From contig NZ_CP022753.1 in NCBI RefSeq assembly GCF_002263495.1, positions 5,758,312 to 5,822,311 of the forward strand: 64,000 nucleotides of DNA. Direction: 5' to 3'. The notes below the pieces were generated by a model. The model was given only the letters and a program-made list of their open reading frames with translations, was not told the DNA's origin and ran no database searches. Shown here piece by piece: positions 39,759 to 48,367 of the stretch (the first letter of the stretch is position 1; every line of letters starts with the position of its first letter). This DNA is from Nocardiopsis gilva YIM 90087. Lineage in GTDB: Bacteria > Actinomycetota > Actinomycetes > Streptosporangiales > Streptosporangiaceae. A program made the position numbers and the translations under genes.

Positions 39759-40559
39759 TTAGTACCCGCCGAGGTCGGAGCCGCCGCCCAGGCCCGGGGT
39801 GAGGTCGTCCATGCTGCCGATCTGGCTCTCACTCGGGAACTGGACCTCGCTCGGCTCGTTGAACGAGTGGAAGTCGACGGTCGACGTGAAGGCGTCGCCG
39901 AGCTTGGTCACCACGCGGCGGGGCAGCCCGTCGCCGTCGATGTAGGCCTCGAACTCCACGGTGTCGACACCGGCCTGCTCGAACTGCTCCCGCGCCGCCT
40001 GCTGCGCGTCCGCGTCGTCGACCTCCTGCAGCGCCTCCTCGGTGCTGTAGGACCCGGTGTACTTGGTCGTGGGGACACCGTCGATGTCCTGGCTCCCGGC
40101 CTCCTCGGCCTGCTTGACCGCCATGAGCTTCTCGACCTCGGAGAGCGGGTCCTGGCTGCCGACGTCGACCTGCTGGTCGCCCGGGTCGAAGCGGATCCAC
40201 TCGGGGGTGTCCCCGCCCATCTGGCCCATGCCCATCGAGTCGGCCTTCATGACCATGTCGGTGCCGCGCATCAGGACGGTCGCCTGCTGGCCCTGCATGT
40301 CCATCTCCATCTGGAGCGTCGGCTCGGGGTTGCGCGTGTAGTCGATGTCCGCGGACATGTCCATGCTCTGGGCCCCGACCGAGCCGGACATCGTCATCGA
40401 CGCCGTGTAGGTGTCGGCCTTCTCGGCGTCGTTCGCCATGTTCTTGACGACTTCGAGCGGGCTCGGACCGCCCAGCCCCGGCAACGGCAGAACCGAACAG
40501 CCCGAGACGGCCAACGCCAGGCCCGCGCCCGCAGCGGCCGCAGCGATCTTCTTCAGCAT
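39759..40559 (-). CDS. Lipoprotein, LppX/LprG/LolA-like fold suspected
   Basis: 266 residues. Signal peptide with lipobox LAVSGC, lipidated Cys at 21. After a short linker the mature part reads VVKNMANDAEKADTYTASMT, then alternating strands rich in M and D (MDMSADIDYTRNPEPTLQME), then a KYTGSYSTEEAL segment and the AYIDGDGLPRRVVTKL motif. These match the many actinobacterial lipoproteins with a half-barrel fold that holds lipids or glycolipids. Related by motif and layout to the divergent neighbour at 40803. Exact substrate unknown. Confidence 0.8.
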   Translation of the reverse strand: MLKKIAAAAAGAGLALAVSGCSVLPLPGLGGPSPLEVVKNMANDAEKADTYTASMTMSGSVGAQSMDMSADIDYTRNPEPTLQMEMDMQGQQATVLMRGTDMVMKADSMGMGQMGGDTPEWIRFDPGDQQVDVGSQDPLSEVEKLMAVKQAEEAGSQDIDGVPTTKYTGSYSTEEALQEVDDADAQQAAREQFEQAGVDTVEFEAYIDGDGLPRRVVTKLGDAFTSTVDFHSFNEPSEVQFPSESQIGSMDDLTPGLGGGSDLGGY

Positions 40560-40802
40560 CGATCAAGCTCCCACTTCAGATATCAGCCGAAATCGGCCGG
40601 TTCGATCCATACGCGGTCTCTGACGTCGCATACGCCACTCGGGTTCCGCCTCGTCGCGGGAGGATTCGACGGCGGGCGGATCGCTGACCGGTCGCAGGTC
40701 GCGGGCGAACACGACAAAGCGACCGTTTCGACACACTTCAGTGGAATCATTGACGGTGCCGCACCCCCGCGGCCCCATGTTCCCCGCCCATGGGTCCCCT
40801 AC

Positions 40803-41675
40803 ATGAGAAGCAGAAAGCTGAATACCCCAGTGCGATCCCGTATCCCCGCGCTCATGGCCGTCGGCGGCCTCGCCCTTGTCACCACCGCCTGCGGCGGTGG
40901 CGCCGCCGAGGACGCCCCCGAGAAGACGCACGAGTCCGAGCCGCAGCAGGAGACCGCGGCCACGAAGCCCAGCGACATCTTCGAGCTTCTCGGCACGAAG
41001 ACGGCCGAGCTCGACAACTACCGGGTCGATGTCGAGATGACCGTGGAGGACGAGGAGATCGGCACCTACCGCCCGTCCTTCTCGTACCAGGTCATGGACG
41101 ATCCGGAGGCGATCCTCATGGATGTCGACTTCGGCGAGGAGTTCGGCGACGCCTTGGTGGAGGCCATGGGCGGTGAGGAGCCTCCGGGCGGCCTCGACGC
41201 CTTCACCCACACCACCCTGGTCTACGTCGGCGACGACGTCTACGTGAAGAACGACCACGGGCTCCACGGCGACGCTCCCTGGGTGCGCTCAACCGACGAG
41301 TCCCGGGAGGACATGCCGGACGTCGAACTCGACGACTTCATCGACCTCACCGAGGCGCTGTCCCAGGTCGACGACGTGAAGGAGGCCGGGACCGAGGAGA
41401 TCAACGGGCAGGAGACCACGCACTTCACCGGGTCGCTGACCCAGAAGGCCATCGACGCCACCGAGGACGCGGACAAGCGCGAAACCTTGAAGGAGCTCTT
41501 CGACGGGGAGATCGAGGGTCAGCTCGACTTCGACGTGTGGGCCGACGCGGACAGCATCCCGCACCGCGTCACCCTGAAGGACGACGAGGTCGACATGACG
41601 ATGGAGTTCTCCGAGATCGGCAAGGTCTCCTTCGAGGTCCCCGCCGAGGACGAGATCGGTGAGATGAAGGCCTGA
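40803..41675 (+). CDS. Lipoprotein paralogous to the divergent neighbour
   Basis: 290 residues from ATG at 40803 (MRSRKLNTPVRSRIPALMAV), or 281 from the GTG at 40830, which gives a tighter signal peptide. Lipobox LVTTAC, lipidated Cys at about 30. Acidic linker, then KTAELDNYRVDVEMTVEDEE, INGQETTHFTGSLTQKAID and WADADSIPHRVTLKDDEVDM. These correspond to the same landmarks in the 39759 protein (TKYTGSYS, DGLPRRV). A long open frame runs upstream to 39546 antisense to that gene and is not coding. The pair is transcribed divergently from a 243-base interval. Confidence 0.8.
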   Translation: MRSRKLNTPVRSRIPALMAVGGLALVTTACGGGAAEDAPEKTHESEPQQETAATKPSDIFELLGTKTAELDNYRVDVEMTVEDEEIGTYRPSFSYQVMDDPEAILMDVDFGEEFGDALVEAMGGEEPPGGLDAFTHTTLVYVGDDVYVKNDHGLHGDAPWVRSTDESREDMPDVELDDFIDLTEALSQVDDVKEAGTEEINGQETTHFTGSLTQKAIDATEDADKRETLKELFDGEIEGQLDFDVWADADSIPHRVTLKDDEVDMTMEFSEIGKVSFEVPAEDEIGEMKA

Positions 41676-41730
41676 CCCGCTCTCCCACCCCTTCGATGAC
41701 GCGCGAGATCGGAGGGGTGGGCAACACGAA

Positions 41731-41768
41731 GGGGCGCCGTCCCGTCCGTACGGACGGGACGGCGCCCC
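41731..41768. terminator. Bidirectional terminator, 38-base palindrome
   Basis: GGGGCGCCGTCCCGTCCGTA followed by its own reverse complement, fully palindromic over 38 bases. It sits between the converging ends of the lipoprotein gene (stop 41675) and rplA (stop 41835). Confidence 0.8.
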
Positions 41769-41775
41769 TCGACAC

Positions 41776-41811
41776 ATCAGCGGCGGCCGGGAAAACCCGG
41801 CCGCCGCTGAT
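41776..41811. terminator. Second terminator between converging genes
   Basis: Perfect 16-base arms ATCAGCGGCGGCCGGG / CCCGGCCGCCGCTGAT around an AAAA loop, 24 bases past the rplA stop. Most likely the primary rplKA terminator. Confidence 0.75.
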
Positions 41812-41834
41812 CGCTACGCGTGGTCCTGACGCGA

Positions 41835-42512
41835 TCAGACCTCGAGCGGGATGCCCGGGCCCATGGAGGTGGTCAGGGTGGCCTTCTTGATGTAGCGGCC
41901 CTTCGCGGCGGACGGCTTGAGGCGCTGCACCTCGTCGAGGGCGGCACTGTAGTTCTCGACCAGCTTCTCGTCGTCGAACGAGAGCTTGCCGACGATGAAG
42001 TGCAGGTTCCCGTGGCGGTCCACGCGGAACTCGATCTTGCCGCCCTTGATGTCGGTCACGGCCTTGGCCACGTCCGGGGTGACGGTGCCGGTCTTCGGGT
42101 TCGGCATGAGGCCCCGCGGACCGAGCACGCGGCCCAGGCGGCCGACCTTGCCCATGAGGTCCGGGGTGGCGACGACCGCGTCGAAGTCGAGGAAGCCGTT
42201 CTGGACCTCCTGGACGAGGTCGTCGTCGCCGACGTAGTCGGCGCCCGCGGCGCGCGCCGCCTCCGCGCGGTCACCGGTGGCGAAGACCAGGACCCGAGCG
42301 GTCTTGCCGGTGCCGTGCGGCAGGTTGACGGTGCCGCGGACCATCTGGTCGGCCTTGCGCGGGTCGACGCCCAGGCGCAGGGCGACCTCGACGGTCGCGT
42401 CGAACTTGACGGTGCTGGTGTCCTTGGCCAGCTTCACCGCGTCGGCCGGAGCATAGAGCTTGCTGCGGTCGATCAGCTCGCTGCTTTTGCGGTGGTTCTT
42501 GCTGCGCTTCAC
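41835..42512 (-). CDS. rplA: 50S ribosomal protein L1
   Basis: Stalk protein that aids release of deacylated tRNA and represses rplKA in several bacteria. The GTG at 42512, seven bases after ACAGGAG, gives [20 protein letters not shown] and 225 residues. [20 protein letters not shown] is the family signature. 76 bases after rplK. Confidence 0.96.
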   Translation of the reverse strand: MKRSKNHRKSSELIDRSKLYAPADAVKLAKDTSTVKFDATVEVALRLGVDPRKADQMVRGTVNLPHGTGKTARVLVFATGDRAEAARAAGADYVGDDDLVQEVQNGFLDFDAVVATPDLMGKVGRLGRVLGPRGLMPNPKTGTVTPDVAKAVTDIKGGKIEFRVDRHGNLHFIVGKLSFDDEKLVENYSAALDEVQRLKPSAAKGRYIKKATLTTSMGPGIPLEV

Positions 42513-42588
42513 GAAAATCTCCTGTGAGACGTGTGGTCGGGGGCCAGCGCCTGGCCCTGCCACGGGATGTTCAACGACGCCGGACGGG

Positions 42589-43017
42589 CTACTTGATCAC
42601 GATGCCCATGGAGCGGGCGGTACCCGAGACGATCTTCTCGGCCTGGTCGAGGTCCTCGGTGTTGAGGTCGGGCAGCTTGGTCTGCGCGATCTCACGCACC
42701 TGGTCCTGGGTGATGGTGCCCGCCGTGGTGCGGCTCGGGTCCGTGGCGCCCTTGTCGATGCCGGCGGCCTTGAGGATCAGCTTCGGAGCCGGCGGCGTCT
42801 TGGTGATGAAGGTGAAGGAGCGGTCCTCGAAGATGGTGATCTCAACGGGGATGACGCTGCCGCGCTGGGCTTCCGTCGCAGCGTTGTACTGCTTGCAGAA
42901 GTCCATGATGTTGACGCCGTGCGGACCGAGAGCGGTACCGACGGGCGGGGCCGGCGTGGCCTGGCCAGCGGGAAGCTGAACCTTGACGAGCGCCGCGACC
43001 TTTTTCTTCGGAGGCAT
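42589..43017 (-). CDS. rplK: 50S ribosomal protein L11
   Basis: GTPase-centre protein and thiostrepton-site component, needed for RelA activation. The ATG at 43017 ([20 protein letters not shown]) gives 142 residues. The proline-rich N-terminal domain [20 protein letters not shown] is unchanged from the usual sensitive form. Confidence 0.98.
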   Translation of the reverse strand: MPPKKKVAALVKVQLPAGQATPAPPVGTALGPHGVNIMDFCKQYNAATEAQRGSVIPVEITIFEDRSFTFITKTPPAPKLILKAAGIDKGATDPSRTTAGTITQDQVREIAQTKLPDLNTEDLDQAEKIVSGTARSMGIVIK

Positions 43018-43190
43018 TTCGGGTCCTTTGCCTGGTCTGCTGTGTTTGCCTGGGCCGATCCGCACCGCTTGCGCGAAGCGGTGTGGTTCGCGGAGGGTCG
43101 GCCGGGCGGTTGCACGAACCGCTCCGGACGAACACCGTCACCCGCGTGGAGTAGCGCGCCCCTGCCAGGCCCAGGGCGGAGCGCGAATAA

Positions 43191-43239
43191 TGCCCCGCAG
43201 GAGCGGGGCACGACGGGCCCGCCCCAGCAGGGCGGACCC
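43191..43239 (-). terminator. Tandem hairpins between nusG and rplK
   Basis: GGGCCCGCCC / GGGCGGACCC (43215-43239, one mismatch) and TGCCCCGC / GCGGGGCA with a four-base loop (43191-43210), 77-125 bases past the nusG stop. They suggest that secE-nusG and rplK-rplA are separate or attenuated transcripts. The rest of 43018-43315 is the rplK leader. Confidence 0.65.
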
Positions 43240-43315
43240 ATCAAGTCTACGCGCCATCGGTCGATGGCCGCGCCGCGGGCGATCTCAACTGGCCGCTGCG
43301 GCGCGCGGAGACGTA

Positions 43316-44131
43316 TCAGATCTTGGAGACCTGGTTGAAGGCGAGCTCGACCGGGGTCTCGCGACCGAAGATCGACACCAGCACCTTGAGCTTCTGGGTG
43401 TCGGGGTTGATCTCGCTCACGGTCGCCGGAAGCGTGGCGAAGGGGCCCTCCATGACGGTGACCGACTCGCCGACCTCGTAGGCGACGTCCGAGCGGACCT
43501 CGGGCTTCTCCTTCTTGGTCTCCTCCGGCTCCTCCTCGGGCTCAGGCGCGAGAAGGTCGGCGACCTCCTGCAGGCTCAGCGGAGCCGGCTTGTTGGACAG
43601 GCCCACGAAGCCGGTGACGCCCGGGGTGTTCCGGATGGCCGACCAGGATTCGTCGGTGAGCTCCATCCGGACCAGGACGTAGCCGGGCAGCACCTTCTCG
43701 GTGACCTGCTGCCGCTTGCCGCTCTTGACCTCGGTGACCTCCTGGGTGGGCACCTCGACCTGGAAGATGTAGTCCTCCATGTTGAGCGACTGCGTGCGGC
43801 TCTCGACGTTGGCCTTCACCCGGTTCTCGTAACCGGCATAGGTGTGCACGACGTACCAGTCGCCAGGAAGCAGCCGGAGTTCCATCTTGAACTCCTCGAC
43901 GGGGTCGAGCTTGGGCAGCTCGGGCGCAGCTGCCTCCCCCGCCTCGCCGTCGACGGCCTCGTCACCGTCGTCGGCGGCATCGCCCTCGATGGTGTCGGCG
44001 GCGTCGCCGGTCGCGCCGGCGTCGGACGCCTCGGGCTCCACCTGCTCGGCGTGCTGACCGGTCGCTTCCTCCGACGACTGATCAGTTTCCTCAGCGGGGA
44101 GGTCGTCAGAGGTCAGTGGGGACTCGGACAC
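43316..44131 (-). CDS. nusG: Transcription termination/antitermination factor NusG
   Basis: Binds RNA polymerase through its NGN domain and S10 or Rho through KOW. 271 residues from GTG at 44131. Residues 1 to about 85 are an acidic, disordered extension usual for actinobacteria. The NGN domain starts near [20 protein letters not shown], with [20 protein letters not shown]. The C-terminal KOW domain is [21 protein letters not shown] 35-residue charged insert ([20 protein letters not shown]) lies between the domains. Confidence 0.97.
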   Translation of the reverse strand: MSESPLTSDDLPAEETDQSSEEATGQHAEQVEPEASDAGATGDAADTIEGDAADDGDEAVDGEAGEAAAPELPKLDPVEEFKMELRLLPGDWYVVHTYAGYENRVKANVESRTQSLNMEDYIFQVEVPTQEVTEVKSGKRQQVTEKVLPGYVLVRMELTDESWSAIRNTPGVTGFVGLSNKPAPLSLQEVADLLAPEPEEEPEETKKEKPEVRSDVAYEVGESVTVMEGPFATLPATVSEINPDTQKLKVLVSIFGRETPVELAFNQVSKI

Positions 44132-44295
44132 GGCTGCTCTTTCTCTCGTCGGTTAGGCGCTCGCGGATCGGCGCATCCATCGGTAGCGCCGGTGCCGGTT
44201 TCTGCCAGCTTACGGTCTCATCGGCCGCGATGGGACCAGGCCGGACACAGCGAGCGCGCCGCGCCGCGTATCAGCCCCGGGTTGTGGGGCCCGGA

Positions 44296-44547
44296 TCAGG
44301 CCTCCGGGCTGCCGAACGTGCTGTAGAGCCAGGTGACGGCTTCACCGAAGCCGAAGTCGAGCAGAGAGACGTACCCGACCAGGATGAGGACAAAGACGAT
44401 CACGACGATCGTGTAGGTGATGAGTTCGCGGCGCGTGGGCCAGCGAACCTTGCGAAGCTCGCCGACGACCTGCTTGCTGAAGGTCACCGGACCCGTACGA
44501 CGCTTGCGCTCCTTCTCGGGCTTCGCGTCGGCGTCAGTCTGTGTCAC
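44296..44547 (-). CDS. secE: Preprotein translocase subunit SecE
   Basis: Clamp subunit of SecYEG. 83 residues from GTG at 44547. Basic cytoplasmic helix (VVGELRKVRWPTRRELITYT) followed by a single membrane helix (IVVIVFVLILVGYVSLLDFG), the single-TM short form. It follows tRNA-Trp and precedes nusG, the conserved order. Confidence 0.96.
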   Translation of the reverse strand: MTQTDADAKPEKERKRRTGPVTFSKQVVGELRKVRWPTRRELITYTIVVIVFVLILVGYVSLLDFGFGEAVTWLYSTFGSPEA

Positions 44548-44660
44548 CTGAAGTCCTTAGGAGTCGTCGGTCCGTCCGGCACCTTCTCGGCGTGACCCCC
44601 GCTTGTGGCGGAGATCCCAGCGCGCTCGCTCGCGATGCGCCGCCGTGAGGGAGCTGTTTG

Positions 44661-44733
44661 CAGGGCAGGAGGGACTCGAACCCCCAACCGCCGGTTTTGG
44701 AGACCGGTGCTCTTCCAATTGAGCCACTGCCCT
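44661..44733 (-). tRNA. trnW: tRNA-Trp (anticodon CCA)
   Basis: 73 nt. Acceptor stem AGGGCAG / CTGCCCT, D arm GGCTCAATTGGAAGAGC, anticodon loop CTCCAAA in the stem CCGGT/ACCGG, T arm GGGGGTTCGAGTCCCTC. The 3' CCA is not encoded. Situated upstream of secE, as in Streptomyces and mycobacteria. Confidence 0.96.
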
Positions 44734-44959
44734 TCGGGTGCCGCATTCTCGGCTGCTCCGCCAAGATAGCCGCGTTCCCACGATAGCCGCAACAACAGAG
44801 GCGGGGCACAACGTTTTCCACGACCCGTCCCGCCTGTCCGAGGACCATCGGATGCCAGAGTCTATGCCCATTGGAGACCCAAGACCAACCCGGCGCTCGC
44901 GCAGCGGGTAGTCCCACCTTCCGGGAAACCACCCGGCACCTCATGCAAGCATGGGGTAC

Positions 44960-46168
44960 ATGACTGACCGACCTCGTATCTCCGAACGCATCGGCGGCAT
45001 CTCCGAGTCGGCGACCCTGGCCGTTGACGCCAAGGCCAAGGCCATGAAGGCGGCCGGGCGCCCCGTCATCGGATTCGGCGCCGGGGAGCCCGACTTCCCC
45101 ACTCCCGACTACATCGTCGAAGCGGCCGCCAAGGCGTGCCGCGAACCGCGGTTCCACCGCTACACCCCGGCGGGGGGCCTGCCTGAGCTCAAGGAGGCGC
45201 TGGCCGCCAAGACCCTGCGTGATTCCGGTCTCAAGGTCGACCCGGCGCAGGTCCTGGTGACCAACGGCGGCAAGCAGGCCATCTACGAGGCGTTCGCCAC
45301 GCTGCTCGATCCGGGCGACGAGGTCATCGTCATCGCTCCCTACTGGACGACCTACCCGGAGTCCATCAAGCTGGCCGGCGGTGTGCCGCGCTACGTGGTC
45401 ACCGACGAGTCCACCGGCTACCTGGCCTCCGTCGAGCAGCTGGAGGCCGCGCGCACCGAGCGCACGAAGGTCCTGCTGTTCGTCTCCCCGTCCAACCCGA
45501 CCGGCGCGGTCTACACCCCGGAGCAGGTCCGGGAGATCGGCCAGTGGGCGGCGCGCAACGGGCTGTGGGTGCTGACCGACGAGATCTACGAGCACCTCGT
45601 CTACGGCGACGCGAAGTTCAGCTCCATGCCGGTCGAGGTGCCCGAGCTGCTCGACCGCACCATCATCGTCAACGGCGTCGCCAAGACCTACGCGATGACC
45701 GGCTGGCGCGTGGGGTGGGTCGTGGGCCCCAAGGACGTCGTGAAGGCCGCGAGCAACCTGCAGTCGCACGCGACCTCCAACGTCGCCAACGTGTCGCAGG
45801 CCGCCGCCCTGGCCGCCGTCTCCGGCTCGCTGGACGCGGTCGCCGAGATGCGCACCGCGTTCGACCGGCGCCGCCGCACCATCGTCCGGATGCTCAACGA
45901 GATCCCGGGCGTGCTGTGCCCCGAGCCGCAGGGCGCGTTCTACGCCTACCCGTCGATCAAGGAGGTCCTCGGCAAGGAGATCCGCGGCAAGCGCCCGCAG
46001 ACCTCCACCGAGCTCGCCGAGCTGATCCTGGAGCAGGCCGAGGTGGCCGTCGTTCCGGGCGAGGCGTTCGGAACCCCCGGCTACCTGCGCCTGTCCTACG
46101 CGCTCGGCGACAGCGACCTGGCCGAGGGCGTCGGCCGCATGCAGAAGCTGCTGAGCGAAGCGGAGTAG
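44960..46168 (+). CDS. aspC: Pyridoxal-phosphate aminotransferase, aspartate aminotransferase family
   Basis: Class I/II aminotransferase, probably aspartate-oxaloacetate. 402 residues from the ATG at 44960 ([20 protein letters not shown]); an ATG three codons earlier is also open. [26 protein letters not shown], and the PLP lysine in [17 protein letters not shown] are present; LRLSYALGD near the end holds the substrate-carboxylate arginine. The family includes aromatic and methionine aminotransferases, so the substrate is not fully fixed. Monocistronic, with a palindromic terminator behind it. Confidence 0.9.
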   Translation: MTDRPRISERIGGISESATLAVDAKAKAMKAAGRPVIGFGAGEPDFPTPDYIVEAAAKACREPRFHRYTPAGGLPELKEALAAKTLRDSGLKVDPAQVLVTNGGKQAIYEAFATLLDPGDEVIVIAPYWTTYPESIKLAGGVPRYVVTDESTGYLASVEQLEAARTERTKVLLFVSPSNPTGAVYTPEQVREIGQWAARNGLWVLTDEIYEHLVYGDAKFSSMPVEVPELLDRTIIVNGVAKTYAMTGWRVGWVVGPKDVVKAASNLQSHATSNVANVSQAAALAAVSGSLDAVAEMRTAFDRRRRTIVRMLNEIPGVLCPEPQGAFYAYPSIKEVLGKEIRGKRPQTSTELAELILEQAEVAVVPGEAFGTPGYLRLSYALGDSDLAEGVGRMQKLLSEAE

Positions 46169-46200
46169 CGGCCCCGCGGCCCGCTCCGTCCCCACATCCT

Positions 46201-46230
46201 GGGCCCCGGAACCCGCGGGTTCCGGGGCCC
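46201..46230 (+). terminator. Terminator after aminotransferase gene
   Basis: A 30-base perfect palindrome whose left half is GGGCCCCGGAACCCG, 33 bases past the stop. Confidence 0.7.
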
Positions 46231-46333
46231 ACGTGTGTCCGCCCGCCGTCCCGGCGGTCGGCCCCGCCTTCGAGCGATCCTTTTCCTGGGGGACCTTGTG
46301 ACGGCACGCGCCGTCGTACGGCACCCTTGTTTC

Positions 46334-47359
46334 ATGGAACGCCCGATCACCCAGCTACCCAAGGCCCACCTGCATCTCCACTTCACCGGCTCCCTGCGCC
46401 ATTCGACCCTGGTGGACATGGCCCGGGAGCGCGGGGTCCACCTCCCGCAGGCCCTGGTCGACGATTGGCCACCCCGGCTGCGGGCGACCGATGAGCGCGG
46501 CTGGTTCCGGTTCCAGCGCCTGTACGACATCGCCCGGTCGGTGCTGGGCCGGCCCGAGGACATGTACCGGCTCCTGCGCGAGGCCGCCGAGGACGAGCGT
46601 GCCGCCGGTTCGGGGTGGCTCGAGATCCAGGTCGACCCCAGCGGGTACGCGCCCCGCTTCGACGGCCTCACGGCCACGCTGGAGCTCATCCTGGACGCCG
46701 CGCGCGTGGCCGAGCGGGAGACGGGGGTCGGGATCGGGATCATGGTCGCGGCCAACCGCACCAAGCACCCCCTGGACGCGAAGGCGCTGGCGCGGCTGGC
46801 CGCCCAGTACAGCGGGCGGGGCGTGGTCTCGTTCGGGCTCAACAACGACGAGCGGCGCGGCCGGGCCCTGGAGTTCGAGGGCGCGTTCCGGATCGCCAGG
46901 CGCGCCGATCTGCTGTCGGCCCCGCACGGCGGCGAGCTGGGCGGCCCCCGCAGCGTCCGGGAGTGCCTGGACGAGCTGGCCGCCGACCGCATCGGCCACG
47001 GCGTCCGCGCGGTCGACGACCCCTACCTGGTGGAGCGCATCGCCACGCAGGAGGTCACGCTGGAGGTCTGCCCCACCTCCAATGGCGCTCTGGGGGTGTT
47101 CGAGGAGATCGAGCACGTGCCGCTGCGCTGGCTGTTCGACGCGGGTGCCCCGATCGCGCTGGGTGCCGACGACCCCCTCCTCTTCGGGCCGAGGCTCGCC
47201 GAGCAGTACGAGATCGCGCGCACCGTGTTCGGCTTCACCGACCCCGAGCTGGCCGAGCTGGCGCGGATGTCCATCCGCGGGTCGGCCGCGCCCGACGCGC
47301 TGAAGAAGGAGCTCCTGGCGGGCGTGGACGCGTGGCTGGCCACGCCCCCGCCCCAGTGA
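46334..47359 (+). CDS. add: Adenosine deaminase
   Basis: Hydrolyses adenosine to inosine with a single zinc. 341 residues from ATG at 46334 (MERPITQLPKAHLHLHFTGS). Zinc and catalytic residues are visible: HLHLHFTGS (HxH), SAPHGGELGGP (His/Glu), DRIGHGVRAV (His) and GADDPLLFG (Asp pair). A longer in-frame start is open, but the chosen one places the HxH at the usual depth. The stop is followed within five bases by palindromic unit E. Confidence 0.93.
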   Translation: MERPITQLPKAHLHLHFTGSLRHSTLVDMARERGVHLPQALVDDWPPRLRATDERGWFRFQRLYDIARSVLGRPEDMYRLLREAAEDERAAGSGWLEIQVDPSGYAPRFDGLTATLELILDAARVAERETGVGIGIMVAANRTKHPLDAKALARLAAQYSGRGVVSFGLNNDERRGRALEFEGAFRIARRADLLSAPHGGELGGPRSVRECLDELAADRIGHGVRAVDDPYLVERIATQEVTLEVCPTSNGALGVFEEIEHVPLRWLFDAGAPIALGADDPLLFGPRLAEQYEIARTVFGFTDPELAELARMSIRGSAAPDALKKELLAGVDAWLATPPPQ

Positions 47360-47363
47360 TCCC

Positions 47364-47455
47364 GTTGATCTCGGGAAAGCGCGCCAAATTCCAGCGGTTT
47401 TTTGGCGCAGTTTCCCGAGATCATCGACTCTTTGGCGCACTTTCCCGAGATCAAC
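47364..47455. repeat. 60-bp palindromic unit E with a duplicated arm
   Basis: The 61-base unit 47364-47424 has left arm GTTGATCTCGGGAAAGCGCG and the centre TTCCAGCGGTTT, the reverse complement of the centre of unit B. A second copy of the right arm (TTTGGCGCACTTTCCCGAGA, 47431-47450, then TCAAC) follows after a six-base spacer. The element fills the gap between two converging genes and could terminate both. Confidence 0.85.
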
Positions 47456-47462
47456 AGGGGAG

Positions 47463-48053
47463 TCAGAGCGCGATTGTGCGCAGCCCCTGCAGCAGCATGC
47501 CGCCTCCGGCGAGGAAGAACAGCACGGCGGCGCCGACCTGGATGGCGCGTTCGGGGAGCTTCTTGCCGAGCACGGCGCCGAGTCCGATCGCGATGGCGTC
47601 GGCCGCCACCATGCCGATGGTGGAGCCGATCCACACGGGGAGCCAGTCGTACTGCGTGCCGACGGCGATCGTGGCGAGCATCGTCTTGTCGCCGAGTTCT
47701 GCGGCGAAGAACACCACGAGGACGGTGACGAACGCCGAGGGGATGCGCCGCGATGCCGCGCGCTCCTCGTCTTTGGCGGTGAGGTCGTCGCCGCGCAGCG
47801 TCCACAGGCCGAAGAGGATGAAGGAGACCCCGGCGATCAGCGTGACCCAGTCGGTGGGGATGGCCAGGCCCAGCACTTCGGCGAGGAGGACGCTGAACCC
47901 GTGGACCGCGACGGTCGCGGCGGTGATCCCGAGCAGCACGGTCCCCGCCCGATAGCGCGTGGCCAGGGACATCGCGACGAGCTGGGTCTTGTCGCCCATT
48001 TCCGCGATGAAAATCGCGCCGGTTCCGACCGCCAATGCGGTGGCGAACTCCAT
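47463..48053 (-). CDS. GDT1/TMEM165 (UPF0016) family manganese exporter
   Basis: 196 residues from ATG at 48053 (MEFATALAVGTGAIFIAEMG). Two copies of the family motif E-x-G-D-K-T: EMGDKTQ in TM1 and ELGDKTM in TM4. Six membrane helices as two inverted repeats; the central cytoplasmic loop is charged (RGDDLTAKDEERAASRR). Members move Mn2+ or Ca2+ in exchange for protons. The manganese riboswitch immediately upstream points to Mn2+ export here. The longer open frame to 48227 crosses the riboswitch and is rejected. Confidence 0.92.
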   Translation of the reverse strand: MEFATALAVGTGAIFIAEMGDKTQLVAMSLATRYRAGTVLLGITAATVAVHGFSVLLAEVLGLAIPTDWVTLIAGVSFILFGLWTLRGDDLTAKDEERAASRRIPSAFVTVLVVFFAAELGDKTMLATIAVGTQYDWLPVWIGSTIGMVAADAIAIGLGAVLGKKLPERAIQVGAAVLFFLAGGGMLLQGLRTIAL

Positions 48054-48148
48054 GATCGTCCCGCTTCCCTTTCCACGTCGCGCTGCGGCGCACCGGGCGG
48101 AAGCGAAAAAGCGGACGCCACGCTTCGACCCGGAACGCATGTCCGGAC

Positions 48149-48250
48149 CGAAGGTCTCGTCCGCCTGTGGCAGTGGAGGCTCATGCGACCGGGCCGACGT
48201 CGTGGCCGGCCAGCGTGTCGATCGCATGGATTAGGGACTACTCCCCTTCG
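48149..48250 (-). ncRNA. yybP-ykoY manganese riboswitch
   Basis: On the minus strand the stem CGAAGG (48250-48245) pairs with CCTTCG (48154-48149). It is followed by the class hallmark GGGGAGTAG (48246-48238) and preceded at the 3' side by GACGAGACC (48161-48153). In this class those two segments form the Mn2+ and Mg2+ binding internal loops. A GC-rich helix with GGCCGGCC in its loop lies between. The downstream gene is a GDT1-family Mn exporter, the classic partner. The expression platform (48148-48054) is described in the findings. Confidence 0.85.
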
Positions 48251-48259
48251 ACGAATCGG

Positions 48260-48288
48260 ACTTTATACGCCGAAAAGGGGAAATGCAA
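48260..48288 (-). promoter_or_regulatory. Promoter of the Mn exporter unit
   Basis: Minus strand TTGCAT (48288-48283), 17-base spacer, TAAAGT (48265-48260). The start would fall a few bases before the riboswitch P1 stem. Together with the riboswitch this fills the 48054-48367 gap after murB. Confidence 0.5.
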
Positions 48289-48367
48289 TTTCTCGGGGCG
48301 GCTCATAAATGCCCGAAGAATGCCGAATATCAGAGTTGGGTACCCCGAAATTAATTGGTCCGGGAGC

